From Alphaproteobacteria bacterium (lineage in GTDB: Bacteria > Pseudomonadota > Alphaproteobacteria > Micropepsales > Micropepsaceae): 49,280 bases of DNA. How positions within the stretch are numbered: the first letter of the stretch is position 1; each line of letters begins with the position of its first letter. The notes under the pieces were generated by a model that was given only the letters and a program-made list of their open reading frames with translations, was not told the DNA's origin and made no database searches. The position numbers were made by a program, and so were the translations under genes. Where the stretch lies: assembly GCA_025361185.1 (NCBI GenBank), contig JANYAR010000146.1, positions 1 to 49,280 of the forward strand, read 5' to 3'. Positions 15,769 to 25,500 of the stretch are shown piece by piece.

Positions 15769-17322
15769 ATGCTGTCGCGCCCCGCTTTGCTTTGTATCCT
15801 CGATGGTTGGGGCTGGCGGCCCGGTTCCGCCGCCGACAATGCCATCGCCGCTGCTCGCACGCCCAATTACACGGCACTGTTGTCGCAATGTCCGCACGCC
15901 TTGCTGGCGACGTCGGGCAATGCCGTGGGCCTGCCCAAGGGCCAGATGGGCAATTCCGAAGTGGGCCACATGAATATCGGCGCGGGCCGTGTCGTCGCCC
16001 AGGATCTGCCGCGTATCGACGTCGCCATCGAAGACGGCTCGCTGGCGCGGCGTCCCGTGTTGCTGGCGTTGATCCAGAAGGCCAAGGCGGCCGAGCGCGC
16101 GGTGCATGTCATGGGGTTGCTTTCGCCCGGCGGGGTGCATTCGCATCAGGACCATATCGCGGCCCTTGTGCGGATTGTCAGCGCCGCGGGCGTGCCGGTT
16201 TTCGTGCACGCCTTTCTCGACGGCCGCGACACACCGCCCCGGAGCGCCAGGGGCTTTATCGAAAAATTCCTCAAGGACATTGATGGTCTGGCGGGCGTGC
16301 GCCTGGCCACCCTGTCGGGACGTTACTATGCCATGGACCGCGACAAGCGCTGGGACCGGGTGGAGAAATTCTACAACGCGATTGTCGATGCTTCGGGCCG
16401 CCGCTTTGACGACGCTTTTGCGGCGCTGGATTCATCTTACAACCAAGACGTCACCGATGAGTTTGTCCTGCCCTGTGTGCTGGGTGACTATGCCGGGGTG
16501 GAGGATGGCGATGGTTTGCTGTTCGCCAATTTCCGCGCCGACCGGGCGCGGGAGATTTCCACCGCCCTGCTGGACAAGGGCTTTGACGGCTTTGTTCGTC
16601 AGCGCGTGGCGCGCTTCGGCGCCGCAGCCGGGCTTACCGAATATTCCGATGCGCTCAAACCCTTGATGACGTCCGTGTTTGCGCCGGAAGATGTGCGCGA
16701 GACGCTGGGGGAAGTGATTGCGGAGCATCATCTGAGGCAGCTGCGGATTGCCGAGACGGAAAAATATGCCCATGTCACCTTCTTCCTGAATGGCGGGCGC
16801 GAGGATCAGTTCGCCGGTGAAGACCGCATTCTGGTGCCCAGCCCCAAGGTTGCCACCTATGACCATAAGCCGGAGATGAGCGCCTATCAGGTCACCGACA
16901 AGCTGGAAGAAGCCATAGCGTCGGGCAAATATGACTTGATCGTCTGCAACTACGCCAATCCCGATATGGTGGGTCATACCGGCGTGATGGCCGCCGCCGT
17001 CAAGGCGGTGGAGACGATCGACGAATGCCTGGGGCGCTTGCGCACCGTCCTGGAGAAAGCGGGGGGTGTGATGCTGCTGACCGCTGACCATGGCAATATC
17101 GAAATGATGCGCGATCCCCAAACCGATGAGCCGCACACCGCGCACACCATCCTGGATGTTCCCATCATCGTCTTGGGTGCGCCTGCGGGCGCACGCCTGG
17201 AAAATGGCCGTCTGGCCGATGTCGCGCCTACGCTTCTGGATTTGATGGGGCTTGAAAAACCTGTGCTGATGACGGGCCATTCTCTTTTGGTAAGAGGGCC
17301 CCTGCTGGCGAGAGGCGCGTGA
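15769..17322 (+). CDS. gpmI: 2,3-bisphosphoglycerate-independent phosphoglycerate mutase
   Basis: Cytoplasmic glycolytic enzyme interconverting 3- and 2-phosphoglycerate, 517 residues and of usual length. Metal-binding Asp12 (LCILDGWGWRPG) and the phosphorylated Ser63 (GQMGNSEVGHMNIGAGR) are present, as are HAFLDGRDTPP, ANFRADRARE and the C-terminal metal site LLTADHGNIEMM with DEPHTAHT. The start at 15769 has AGGA about 7 nt upstream; earlier in-frame codons give an unconserved extension. It heads a gpmI - envC-like - ctpA - deacetylase - rppH series often seen in alphaproteobacteria. Confidence 0.96.
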   Translation: MLSRPALLCILDGWGWRPGSAADNAIAAARTPNYTALLSQCPHALLATSGNAVGLPKGQMGNSEVGHMNIGAGRVVAQDLPRIDVAIEDGSLARRPVLLALIQKAKAAERAVHVMGLLSPGGVHSHQDHIAALVRIVSAAGVPVFVHAFLDGRDTPPRSARGFIEKFLKDIDGLAGVRLATLSGRYYAMDRDKRWDRVEKFYNAIVDASGRRFDDAFAALDSSYNQDVTDEFVLPCVLGDYAGVEDGDGLLFANFRADRAREISTALLDKGFDGFVRQRVARFGAAAGLTEYSDALKPLMTSVFAPEDVRETLGEVIAEHHLRQLRIAETEKYAHVTFFLNGGREDQFAGEDRILVPSPKVATYDHKPEMSAYQVTDKLEEAIASGKYDLIVCNYANPDMVGHTGVMAAAVKAVETIDECLGRLRTVLEKAGGVMLLTADHGNIEMMRDPQTDEPHTAHTILDVPIIVLGAPAGARLENGRLADVAPTLLDLMGLEKPVLMTGHSLLVRGPLLARGA

Positions 17323-18614
17323 CAAGAGGCGCTCTATTGCTTTGCCTGCTGCTGGCTGCTGGACCGGCTGCTGCGGCACAGAAATATCCGCGCGTTGCCG
17401 CCCCCATCGTTCCAACGCCACGTCCGGTTGTTGCGGCCGCGCCAACGCCGGAACCGGCCATCGATCTCAGCCACGCGCTTCCCGGCAAGACACTGGCCAG
17501 TTTGCCGTCCAGTGCGCAGCAGCTCAAAAGCCTGGCGTCGGAACTGAAGCAGGGCCAGCCGCAGCTCTCATCCGCCAAGGAGAAAAGCGATACGCTGGCG
17601 GCGCAGGCGGCGGCCTTGCGGCAAAAGCTGATCGCCACGGCCGCGCGCATCGAAAGCCTGGAGCGGCGCAGGGAGGAGACCGACGCGCAGATCGTGCGGC
17701 TGGCGGCGGAAGACACGCGCCTGAGCGCGGGCTTTGCCAACGACCGGGTGGCGGTCACCAGGCTGGTGGGCATTCTGGAAAGATTGCAGCACGATATGCC
17801 GCCCGCGCTGGCGATGCGTCCGGACGATGCGTTGGGCGCGGTGCGCGGTTCCATGCTGGTGGGTGCGTCGCTGCCGCCGATCTATGCCCAGGCCGCCCGC
17901 CTGTCGCGGCGGATAGAGGCGCTGAAACGCACCCGTGCGGCATTGGAACAACAGCAGGCCCAGGCCGCCGACACCGCGGCGCGGCTCAATATTGCCCGGG
18001 GCGAACTGGATGAACTTCTGGCGCAGAAGCAAAGGGAAGCGGCCGCGGCGGCGGAAAGTTACGGTTCTCTTAAGGTCGAGCTGGAACGGGTCGCGCGCCA
18101 GGCTGCCGACTTCCAGGCCCTGCTGGCACGGGTCAGGGCGCTCAGGGACAAGGCCGGTCAGGCCGAGGACAGCGCCCCGAATCAGAGTGTTGTGACGGTT
18201 ACCGCTGAAAACTCGGGTTCCCTGGGGGTTTTGGGCCGGAATTCCCTGCTGGAACCGGTGGTCGGGACCCCGGAAAGTGGCAATTCGGGCCTGTCCTATA
18301 CCACCCGGCCCGGGGCTCAGGTGATCGCCCCGGCCGATGGGAGGGTGCTTTATGCAGGCCCTTACCATAAGAACGGTCAGGTCTTGATCCTGGAGATCAC
18401 GACTGGCTACGATATCGTCCTGGCGGGGCTGGGACGTGTGACGGTCAAGTCAAATGATCAGCTGCTGGCGGGCGAACCGGTGGGAACCATGCCGCCCGAC
18501 CCGGCCGATGATCGGCTTTATTTTGAACTGCGCCATGGCGGCCGTGGCCAGTCTCCCGCGCCCTGGCTGAAGTGGAACTTGCGCCCTGCGTTTGGAAAGG
18601 CGAATGGTACATGA
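17319..18614 (+). CDS. EnvC-like murein hydrolase activator (degenerate M23)
   Basis: 431 residues: signal peptide (LLLCLLLAAGPAAAA), a long coiled coil (about 65-275) and a C-terminal LytM/M23 domain (APADGRVLYAGPYHKNGQVLILE ending YFELRHGG). The zinc-binding histidines of active M23 peptidases are mostly missing, as in EnvC, so it is more likely an amidase activator in septal peptidoglycan splitting than a hydrolase. The GTG start overlaps the gpmI stop (GTGA). The ctpA start overlaps its own stop. Confidence 0.85.
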   Translation: MTRGALLLCLLLAAGPAAAAQKYPRVAAPIVPTPRPVVAAAPTPEPAIDLSHALPGKTLASLPSSAQQLKSLASELKQGQPQLSSAKEKSDTLAAQAAALRQKLIATAARIESLERRREETDAQIVRLAAEDTRLSAGFANDRVAVTRLVGILERLQHDMPPALAMRPDDALGAVRGSMLVGASLPPIYAQAARLSRRIEALKRTRAALEQQQAQAADTAARLNIARGELDELLAQKQREAAAAAESYGSLKVELERVARQAADFQALLARVRALRDKAGQAEDSAPNQSVVTVTAENSGSLGVLGRNSLLEPVVGTPESGNSGLSYTTRPGAQVIAPADGRVLYAGPYHKNGQVLILEITTGYDIVLAGLGRVTVKSNDQLLAGEPVGTMPPDPADDRLYFELRHGGRGQSPAPWLKWNLRPAFGKANGT

Positions 18615-19930
18615 ATAAGATTGCACTGGTTGGCATGGGCCTGTTGGGAGGCTTTGCGGCGGCGACGATCGCGCTGCCCGAGGCCAAGGGCGCCAACGAT
18701 CCGTCCGCCTATGGTCAGCTGGATCTGTTCAGCAATGCCTTCGAGCGTGTGCGCGCCAACTATGTGCGCCCCGTGAAGGACAGCGAACTGATCGACGCGG
18801 CCATCCAGGGCATGGTGTCCAGCCTGGACCCCCATTCCAGCTACATGGACGCCAAGATGTATGGCGACATGCAGATCACCACCAAAGGCCAGTTCGGCGG
18901 CATTGGCATTGAAGTCACCCAGGAAGATGGGTTGATCAAGGTGATCTCGCCGATCGACGGCACGCCTGCGGCGCGCGCGGGAATCAAGACCGGCGACCGC
19001 ATCGCCGGCATCGATGGCACCTCTATTGCCGGACTGCCGCTGAACGAAGCCATCGACAAGATGCGCGGCCCGGCCGGCAGCAAGATCACCCTCACGCTCC
19101 TGCGCGAAGGTGAGAAGAAGCCGTTCGACTTGACGCTGGTGCGCGCCATCGTATCGGTGGATTCGGCAAGCCACCGCCGCGAAGGCGATATCGGCTATAT
19201 CCGCTTGCCCGGCTTCAACGAGCAGACCGCCGACGGTTTGGAACGCGCGGTTCGCGATCTCAAGAAACAGATTGGCCCAGGCTTGAAAGGCTATGTGCTG
19301 GACCTTCGCAACAATCCCGGCGGCCTGCTCGATCAGGCGATTCAGGTGTCGGATGATTTCCTGGGCACCGGTGAAATCGTTTCCACCCGTGGCCGTCATG
19401 CGGAAGATACCCAGCGCTATGACGCCAAGGGCGGCGATATCACCGAGGGCAAACCCGTCGTGGTTCTCATCAATGGCGGCACGGCGAGCGCTTCGGAAAT
19501 CGTTTCCGGTGCTCTGCAGGATCACAAGCGGGCTACCGTCGTCGGCATGACCAGCTTCGGCAAGGGCTCGGTGCAGACCATCATTCCGCTGGGCGAGGCG
19601 CGCGGCGCGCTGCGTCTGACCACCGCGCGCTATTACACCCCGTCGGGACATTCCATTCAGGCCCAGGGCATTATTCCCGATATTCAGGTGGCGCAGGGCG
19701 ATGAGGCCAATGTGCCCAAACTGGCGCGTCCCTCGGAAGCGGATCTGCGCGGTCATTTGTCCGGCGAGCCGGTACCGGCCAAGCGGATCAACGCGCCGGT
19801 GATCAAGCCCGCCCAAGGCAAGAAATACGACGATTTCCAGCTTGCCTATGCGATGGACTTGCTGCGCGGCAAGATGACGGTCGCCTCCGACACCACCGCG
19901 GCGCCGGATACGAAGACGTCGGCTCAGTAG
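18611..19930 (+). CDS. ctpA: C-terminal processing protease, S41 family
   Basis: 439 residues: an N-terminal membrane anchor or signal (IALVGMGLLGGFAAATIAL), a PDZ domain with GIGIEVTQEDGLIKVISPI, and an S41 core with the Ser-Lys dyad in GGTASASEIVSGALQDH and SFGKGSVQT. It cleaves periplasmic proteins from the C-terminus, often linked to peptidoglycan hydrolase turnover, which fits the EnvC-like gene upstream. The start is coupled by an ATGA overlap. Confidence 0.94.
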   Translation: MNKIALVGMGLLGGFAAATIALPEAKGANDPSAYGQLDLFSNAFERVRANYVRPVKDSELIDAAIQGMVSSLDPHSSYMDAKMYGDMQITTKGQFGGIGIEVTQEDGLIKVISPIDGTPAARAGIKTGDRIAGIDGTSIAGLPLNEAIDKMRGPAGSKITLTLLREGEKKPFDLTLVRAIVSVDSASHRREGDIGYIRLPGFNEQTADGLERAVRDLKKQIGPGLKGYVLDLRNNPGGLLDQAIQVSDDFLGTGEIVSTRGRHAEDTQRYDAKGGDITEGKPVVVLINGGTASASEIVSGALQDHKRATVVGMTSFGKGSVQTIIPLGEARGALRLTTARYYTPSGHSIQAQGIIPDIQVAQGDEANVPKLARPSEADLRGHLSGEPVPAKRINAPVIKPAQGKKYDDFQLAYAMDLLRGKMTVASDTTAAPDTKTSAQ

Positions 19931-20045
19931 TTTTTCTTAGGAAAATACAGACCCCTGCCTCCCCCGCGCTTCGCGCGAAGGGGGCAGGCCTGCGCTTGCC
20001 ATCTCTTAATGCGCTAGGACGCAATTCGTTAACCGCCGGGTAACC
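19931..20045. repeat. Hairpin-containing gap after ctpA
   Basis: CCTGCC ... CCCCGCGC facing GCGCGAAGGGGGCAGG (about 19953-19988) forms a stem-loop that may end the ctpA transcript. A CtrA-like half-consensus, TTAA-CCGCCGG-GTAA (20029-20043), lies just before the next gene; its centre is 31 nt from an ATG at 20067. Confidence 0.5.
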
Positions 20046-21128
20046 ATGCCAATCCTTAATAGGGGCATGGCTGCCGTCGCCCAATCCGCAGAAAGCTTTC
20101 TCACGTCCAAGGCCGGGCGTGCGCTGGCTTTTGGCTGCTCTTTCACCGCCTGCCTGCTGGCAGCGGGCGCGCTGGTGATTACGCTTTTGGGCCACCCGGG
20201 CGGGCCGGTTTCCGTGACTTTGGACCTGGCCGAAAATTCCGGCGCCAAACCCAAGCCCGTTGCACCGGTCAGTCCCAGTTCCGATGATGGCGTTGTGGCC
20301 GGCCCCGTGACCAAGCTCGTCTATGCCGGCAAAGCCATCCTGGCCGATCCGGGACTGATCGAAAACAGCGTTCATGGCCCGCTGCCGCGTATTGGCGATG
20401 ATGGGCGCAAGCCCATGACGGTGTATGCCGCGCCCGCACCGGCAACGACGAAGTTCAAGATCGCCATCATGGTGGGTGGGCTGGGCCGGTCTGGGGCGGC
20501 CACCAAGGCCGCGCTGGACGCCTTGCCGGGCGGCGTCACGCTTGGCTTTACGCCCTATGCCAGCGATACCGCTCAGTGGGTGGCGCAGGCGCGCGAACGC
20601 GGCCACGAAGTGCTGCTGCAAATTCCCATGGAGCCGCTGGACTTCCCCGAAAGCGATCCTGGCCCGCACACGCTACGGTCCGGCCAGGAAGAGGAAGCCA
20701 ATATCCAGCGCCTGACCTGGGCACTGGGACGCTTCACCGGCTATGCCGGGGTGACCAACCTGCTCGGCCAGCGATTCCTGACCGACAGCGAGGCGCTGTC
20801 GCCCGTCCTGACCTATCTGGGCCGCCGTGGGCTCTACTTCTTTGACAATGGCGCCGCCAACCAGTCGGTAGTTCCGACCGTGGCCAGCCAGGTCGGCATT
20901 CCCGCGGCACAAAGTGGCGCGGCGCTGGACACCATTCAGACCGCTCCCGAAATCGATCGCCGCCTGTCGGAACTGGAAACCCAGGCGCGGGCCAACGGCA
21001 TCGCGCTGGGCTCGGCCTTTCTCTATCCGGTCAGCATCGCGCGCATCGCGGTCTGGGCGCGCGGCTTGGAAGCGCGAGGCTTTGTACTGGTGCCGGTTTC
21101 GGCCATAGTCTCTGCGCCAAAACAATAA
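20046..21128 (+). CDS. Divergent polysaccharide deacetylase family protein (YibQ/DUF610)
   Basis: 360 residues. A membrane segment (about 29-49, GCSFTACLLAAGALVITLL) anchors a periplasmic NodB-like domain: KIAIMVGGLGRSG, VTLGFTPYASD, VLLQIPMEPLDFPESDPGPHTL, and LGRRGLYFFDNGA. The family position between ctpA and rppH is common in alphaproteobacteria, and a cell-wall role is suspected; no substrate is established here. An alternative start at 20067 (MAAVAQSAESF) has AGGGG just before it and lies 31 nt from a CtrA-like box. Confidence 0.85.
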   Translation: MPILNRGMAAVAQSAESFLTSKAGRALAFGCSFTACLLAAGALVITLLGHPGGPVSVTLDLAENSGAKPKPVAPVSPSSDDGVVAGPVTKLVYAGKAILADPGLIENSVHGPLPRIGDDGRKPMTVYAAPAPATTKFKIAIMVGGLGRSGAATKAALDALPGGVTLGFTPYASDTAQWVAQARERGHEVLLQIPMEPLDFPESDPGPHTLRSGQEEEANIQRLTWALGRFTGYAGVTNLLGQRFLTDSEALSPVLTYLGRRGLYFFDNGAANQSVVPTVASQVGIPAAQSGAALDTIQTAPEIDRRLSELETQARANGIALGSAFLYPVSIARIAVWARGLEARGFVLVPVSAIVSAPKQ

Positions 21129-21227
21129 GCGCGGGTCTTTTGCGCCCTGAGTTCGTCGCGCGTGCTCACCTGCTATAAGCACGCTTCCCACGCGACGCTC
21201 CTGCTCAGGTCGCAAAATCCCCCGCGC
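21129..21227. repeat. Nested palindromic intergenic element, copy B
   Basis: The outer arms 21129-21151 (GCGCGGGTCTTTTGCG then CCCTGAG) and 21204-21227 pair imperfectly. Inside, CGTCGCG (21154-21160) pairs with CGCGACG (21191-21197), and GCGTGCT (21160-21166) with AGCACGC (21178-21184). The arms and GAGTTCGTCGC are shared with copy A at 891-1008, while the inner stems differ. Confidence 0.75.
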
Positions 21228-21256
21228 TAAAGCGTAAATAAGTCCAGAGAGCTGAA

Positions 21257-21721
21257 ATGTCCTCCGATCTTCCCTACCGGCCTTGCGTCGGCATCATGCT
21301 GTTCAACCAGGACGGCAAAGTGTTCGTTGGCAAGCGCATCGATCAGACAGTAGAGGGCTGGCAAATGCCGCAAGGCGGCATCGACAAGGGCGAGACGCCT
21401 GTCGAAGCGGTTTTGCGCGAGCTGCAGGAAGAAGTCGGAACCGACAAAGCGCAAATCATCGGCGAGATGGAAGATTGGATCACCTATGATCTGCCGCCGC
21501 ATCTGGTCGGCGTCGCCTTTCACGGCAAATACCGGGGCCAGCGCCAGAAATGGTTCGCGCTGCGCTTCACCGGCTCAGACACCGACATCGACCTGACGGC
21601 GTATGAGCCGGAATTCTCGACGTTTCAATGGGTGAGCCTGGCGGCGCTGCCCGGGCTGATCGTGCCGTTCAAGCGCGAAACCTACAAAGCCGTGATCGCG
21701 GCATTCCAGAACCTCGCATGA
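21257..21721 (+). CDS. rppH: RNA pyrophosphohydrolase RppH (Nudix)
   Basis: 154 residues. The Nudix box GGIDKGETPVEAVLRELQEE is complete, and the ends YRPCVGIMLFN and WQMPQGG are typical. It removes pyrophosphate from 5'-triphosphorylated mRNA and so starts decay. Last of the gpmI-linked conserved series; its stop overlaps the following ATG. Confidence 0.94.
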   Translation: MSSDLPYRPCVGIMLFNQDGKVFVGKRIDQTVEGWQMPQGGIDKGETPVEAVLRELQEEVGTDKAQIIGEMEDWITYDLPPHLVGVAFHGKYRGQRQKWFALRFTGSDTDIDLTAYEPEFSTFQWVSLAALPGLIVPFKRETYKAVIAAFQNLA

Positions 21722-22494
21722 CATCTTCCAAAAGCCGCCCGCCCGTTCTCATGATCCATGGCGCTTTTTGCGGGCCCTGGTCATTGGCGGGCCTGCAGGA
21801 AAAATTTGAAGCGGCGGGTTACTCGGTCACCGCGCCATGGCTGCGCTTTCACGACCTGGCGCCGCCGCCTACCGCGTTGGCCACAACGGGCCTGGCCGAT
21901 TATGCCGCCGATCTGGAGGAAGAAATTGCGGCCCTGGGCGAAGCGCCCATTCTGGTGGGACACTCCATGGGGGGCTTGCTGGCGCAGATGCTGGCGGCGC
22001 GCAACCGCGTTCGCGCACTTGTGTTGCTGGCCCCGTCACCACCTTGGGGCGTTGCACCCACCACCCTGTTCGAGATCTGCGCCGCCCATGCCATGCATCT
22101 ACATCCCGGCTATTGGAACCGCGTGCTGGAACCCAGCCGCGATGTCGCCCTGGCCCATTCGCTCGACAAATTGCCAAGACACATGCGCGACGAGGTGTTC
22201 GGCCGTTTTGTTCCGGAATCGGGCCGCGCCACATTCGAGATCATGAACTGGGGCCTGGATCTGGATCAGGCCAGCGCGGTGGCCGCCGATAAGGTCGAAG
22301 CACCGCTGCTGTTCCTGACCGGCAGCGAAGACCGCATCAACCCGCCTTCGACCGTGACGCGGATTGCGGCGCTGTACAAAGACCGCGCCACCCACGAAGT
22401 GTTGGACGGCATGGGTCACTGGCTGATCGGCGAGCCAGGCTGGGAGCGCCTTGCGCATCGCGCCCTGGAATGGCTCAAGGAACGCAAGCTGTAG
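21718..22494 (+). CDS. Alpha/beta hydrolase
   Basis: 258 residues with the hydrolase fold: oxyanion-type loop MIHGAFCGPWS, nucleophile Ser83 in LVGHSMGGLLAQM, acid Asp in LTGSEDRINPP and His in DGMGHWLIGEPG. The substrate is unknown; it resembles small esterases or lactonases. The ATG overlaps the rppH stop, so it is translationally coupled. It converges with the large TPR gene with only 7 nt between stops. Confidence 0.85.
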   Translation: MTSSKSRPPVLMIHGAFCGPWSLAGLQEKFEAAGYSVTAPWLRFHDLAPPPTALATTGLADYAADLEEEIAALGEAPILVGHSMGGLLAQMLAARNRVRALVLLAPSPPWGVAPTTLFEICAAHAMHLHPGYWNRVLEPSRDVALAHSLDKLPRHMRDEVFGRFVPESGRATFEIMNWGLDLDQASAVAADKVEAPLLFLTGSEDRINPPSTVTRIAALYKDRATHEVLDGMGHWLIGEPGWERLAHRALEWLKERKL

Positions 22495-22501
22495 CGTCGG
22501 C

Positions 22502-25500
22502 CTAACTCTTGGCGTCGGACTTGCGCTTGCTGAAGTCCTTCATGAAAGCTTCCAGCGTGTCGACCGAAGCGATCTTGGCGGCGGCTTCGCGGAAGGCCAT
22601 GCCATGCTGGTCGATATCCGCCGACAGGACCGTGAACAGATTGGCTTCCGGCGTACCGCGCATCTTGGCCACGAAATGGGTGCGTATCCGCGCCAGGCTG
22701 GCTTCGTCATTGGCGAGCGAATAGGCCACCGCGGCACGCAACAGCTCGCCGCGCTCCGCATCGTTCAAGGCAATGGGATCGCTCCAGCGTGCGTCCAGCA
22801 ATTCTTCGGACTTCTGGCCCGCCACAGCCCAGTTGCCGCTATCCCAGTAGATATCCGCGCGCAACCGCTTGGTGTCCGCCGATTGGTCCACCGCGATCAG
22901 GTCCAGCGCATTGTCCCATTGCTTGAGCGCGGCAAAGGCGCGGGCCTCCAGCAGCATGCGTTGATGCATTTCCTCGTCCGGCAGGCCGGAGATCTGAGAG
23001 TCCCGGATGGTGGCGACCGCCTTGTCGGCCTTGTGATCCATCAGATAAACTGTGGCCAGCCTGGTGGCGACCTGCGCCTTGGCGATGCCGTCCAGTCGTT
23101 TGTCGACCTGATAGGCGAGCAGATTCGCCGCCGGCCCCAAAAGGTCCACCGCCACCAGCCTGTCGGCCATGCGCCGGATCATTTCGTCGCCGTCCGGGCC
23201 GATCGGGGTGAGGTCGAGATTGTCATAGAACAGCGCCAGCGCATCCACCGGCTTCATCTTGTCGGCGCCGCCCTTGAGGAACAGGTTGACGAAGGCGCCG
23301 CGCATGTCGTCCTGCGCCGCACGGCCGGTATCTTCGCCATTGAAATTCTGGGTCGCCACCCGGAGCGTCTTCAGGCCTTCGCGCCATTTGCCAAGCCCGG
23401 TATACAGCGACGCCAGCTTGCGCAAGGTCTTCAATTCCAGCGCATCGCCGCGCCAGCGGAAGCGCAACCGTTCCAGTTGCTCGATGGCCTGCGGCGCGGT
23501 GATGGCGCCCGCGCTGAGGGCGGCATTGGTGTGATGGAAAATCGCTTTGGCCGATAACGCCTCGTCGCCGCTATTTTCGACGGCGGCAAAATGCTGTGTG
23601 GCGGCGCCATAGCGGTTTTCTCCCGCCAGAACCCGCGCCTGCGCCAGTTCGGCGGCCAGCGCCTGTTTTGCGTCCAGATCCTTGGGCACGCGATTGAGAG
23701 CCGAATCCGCCAAGTCGAGCCGGCCCAGTCCCAGTGCCGCATCCGCGTCCGCAAGGGCAGCGGCGGCCTTCCAGGTGGTGGAATAGCGCCCCATGACGGG
23801 CCCTGCCTGCTCCAGATGGGCATGGGCGTTTTTCCAGTCGTCCATGCGCGCTTCGATCAGGCCGCGCCACAGAGCGGCGTGCCGGTCGGCATCAAAAGCG
23901 GGTCCGCCCAGATCGTTATGAGCGTCGTGATAGCGTCCCATCATATATTCGGCCACCGCACGCATGGTGACCAGTTGGGCATCGCCCGCCAATGCGGGAT
24001 CATGGGACTGCAACAGATTGAGCAGTCCCACCGTCTCGGCGCCAAAGCCGTTGGCCAGATAGAAGCGCGCCAAATTCAAACGCGCCGTGCTGGCTTTTTG
24101 CGGACTGGAATGGGCTACGACCTGGGTGAGCTCGCGCTCGGTGGCCAGGAAGCTGCCGCCGCTGGCCCGGCCCCAATGGGCAAAATTCATATAGGACGGT
24201 CCGTCGCCGGAACGGGCCATCGCCGAGGGTGATTGCGCTATGGGCGTCTGCGGCGGGGTCAGGGACAGGCCCGATGGGCGCGAGATGGAAACGCGCGAGG
24301 TGTCGGCGGTAATCTGCAGATCGTCGGCATAGGCGGCGATCACCAATCCGCTAGCCGTAGGCAGGGCGGCGAAGTCGGCGAAATTGCGCATGCTGGGCAC
24401 GCCGCGCCCCGGTTGCGCGGGAATGATGGTCAGCATATCGCCGCCGGAGGGATCCAGCAGCTTGAAGACATGATCTGCGGCCGGCAGCAAGGTGGAAAGC
24501 GAGGCGCGCCGGGGATCGGACTGGTTGCGGGCAAAGCCGATGACAATGGGTGGCGGCGCGACGCTGGGGGCGATCTCCACTTCCAGGTTCGGGCCCAGGC
24601 CGTGCGCCGCTATCTCGGCGGGAGCCTTCAAGGTGATGCGCAGGATGCCCAGCCCGTTGCTGGACACCGCCTCGATCGCCGCGGCGTAGTCGCCCAACGA
24701 CGTCTTTAAATTTCGTGCGTCGAAGGTGGGCGCATTCTCCAGCACCACCCAGGCGGTCAGTCCGCGTACAAACACCGCGCTGGCTCTGCCGCCCGCGCCC
24801 TTGAAGGTTATGACGACACCGTCGCGAGTACGCTTGGCGTCGGCCACAGGTGCGACTTCGGACGGGGCGGCGGCTGGCGCTGGCGGGGCAGGCGGTGGTG
24901 TTTGCGGCTTGGCTTCGGCAATTTTGGCGCCGGCTTTTGTTTCCGGTTTGATTTCGGCGGCTTTCGCATCCGGTTTGCTTTTATCCGCCGGTGGCGCCAG
25001 TTTTTCCACTGTTTGCACAATGGCCTGAAGCTGTGCCGCACTGGCGCCCGCTTTTGTCGCCATGGACGCGGCGGTCTTTGCGGTTGCCGGATCTAACTTG
25101 GTAATTGTGGGCTTGGCGGTGCCGGGCGGCGCATAGGCCGCGCCATCGGTCTTGGGCGCCAGTATGTCGAGCGCGACATGGTTGCCGTCCTTGAAATCGT
25201 GATAGCCGGAATCGGAATCCGTATCAAACTCCACGACGGTGGACGCGCCATCGATACGCCAGGATGCGTTTTTCACCCAGGGCGGTGCAATACGCGCCAG
25301 CGCCGAAACATCCATGCGCACCGGTGCATTGAACCGGACGGTCATTTTTCCGGCACCGGGATATACTTGATAGGAAACATCCTTAGGCCAATCGAAGACC
25401 AGGCGGGTAAATTTCTCATAGGCGCCGGTGCGCAGTTTTATCTCGGGCAAGGACGCGATATCCACCGGCTTGACGACCGGCTTGGGCGGCGGCACCAGAT

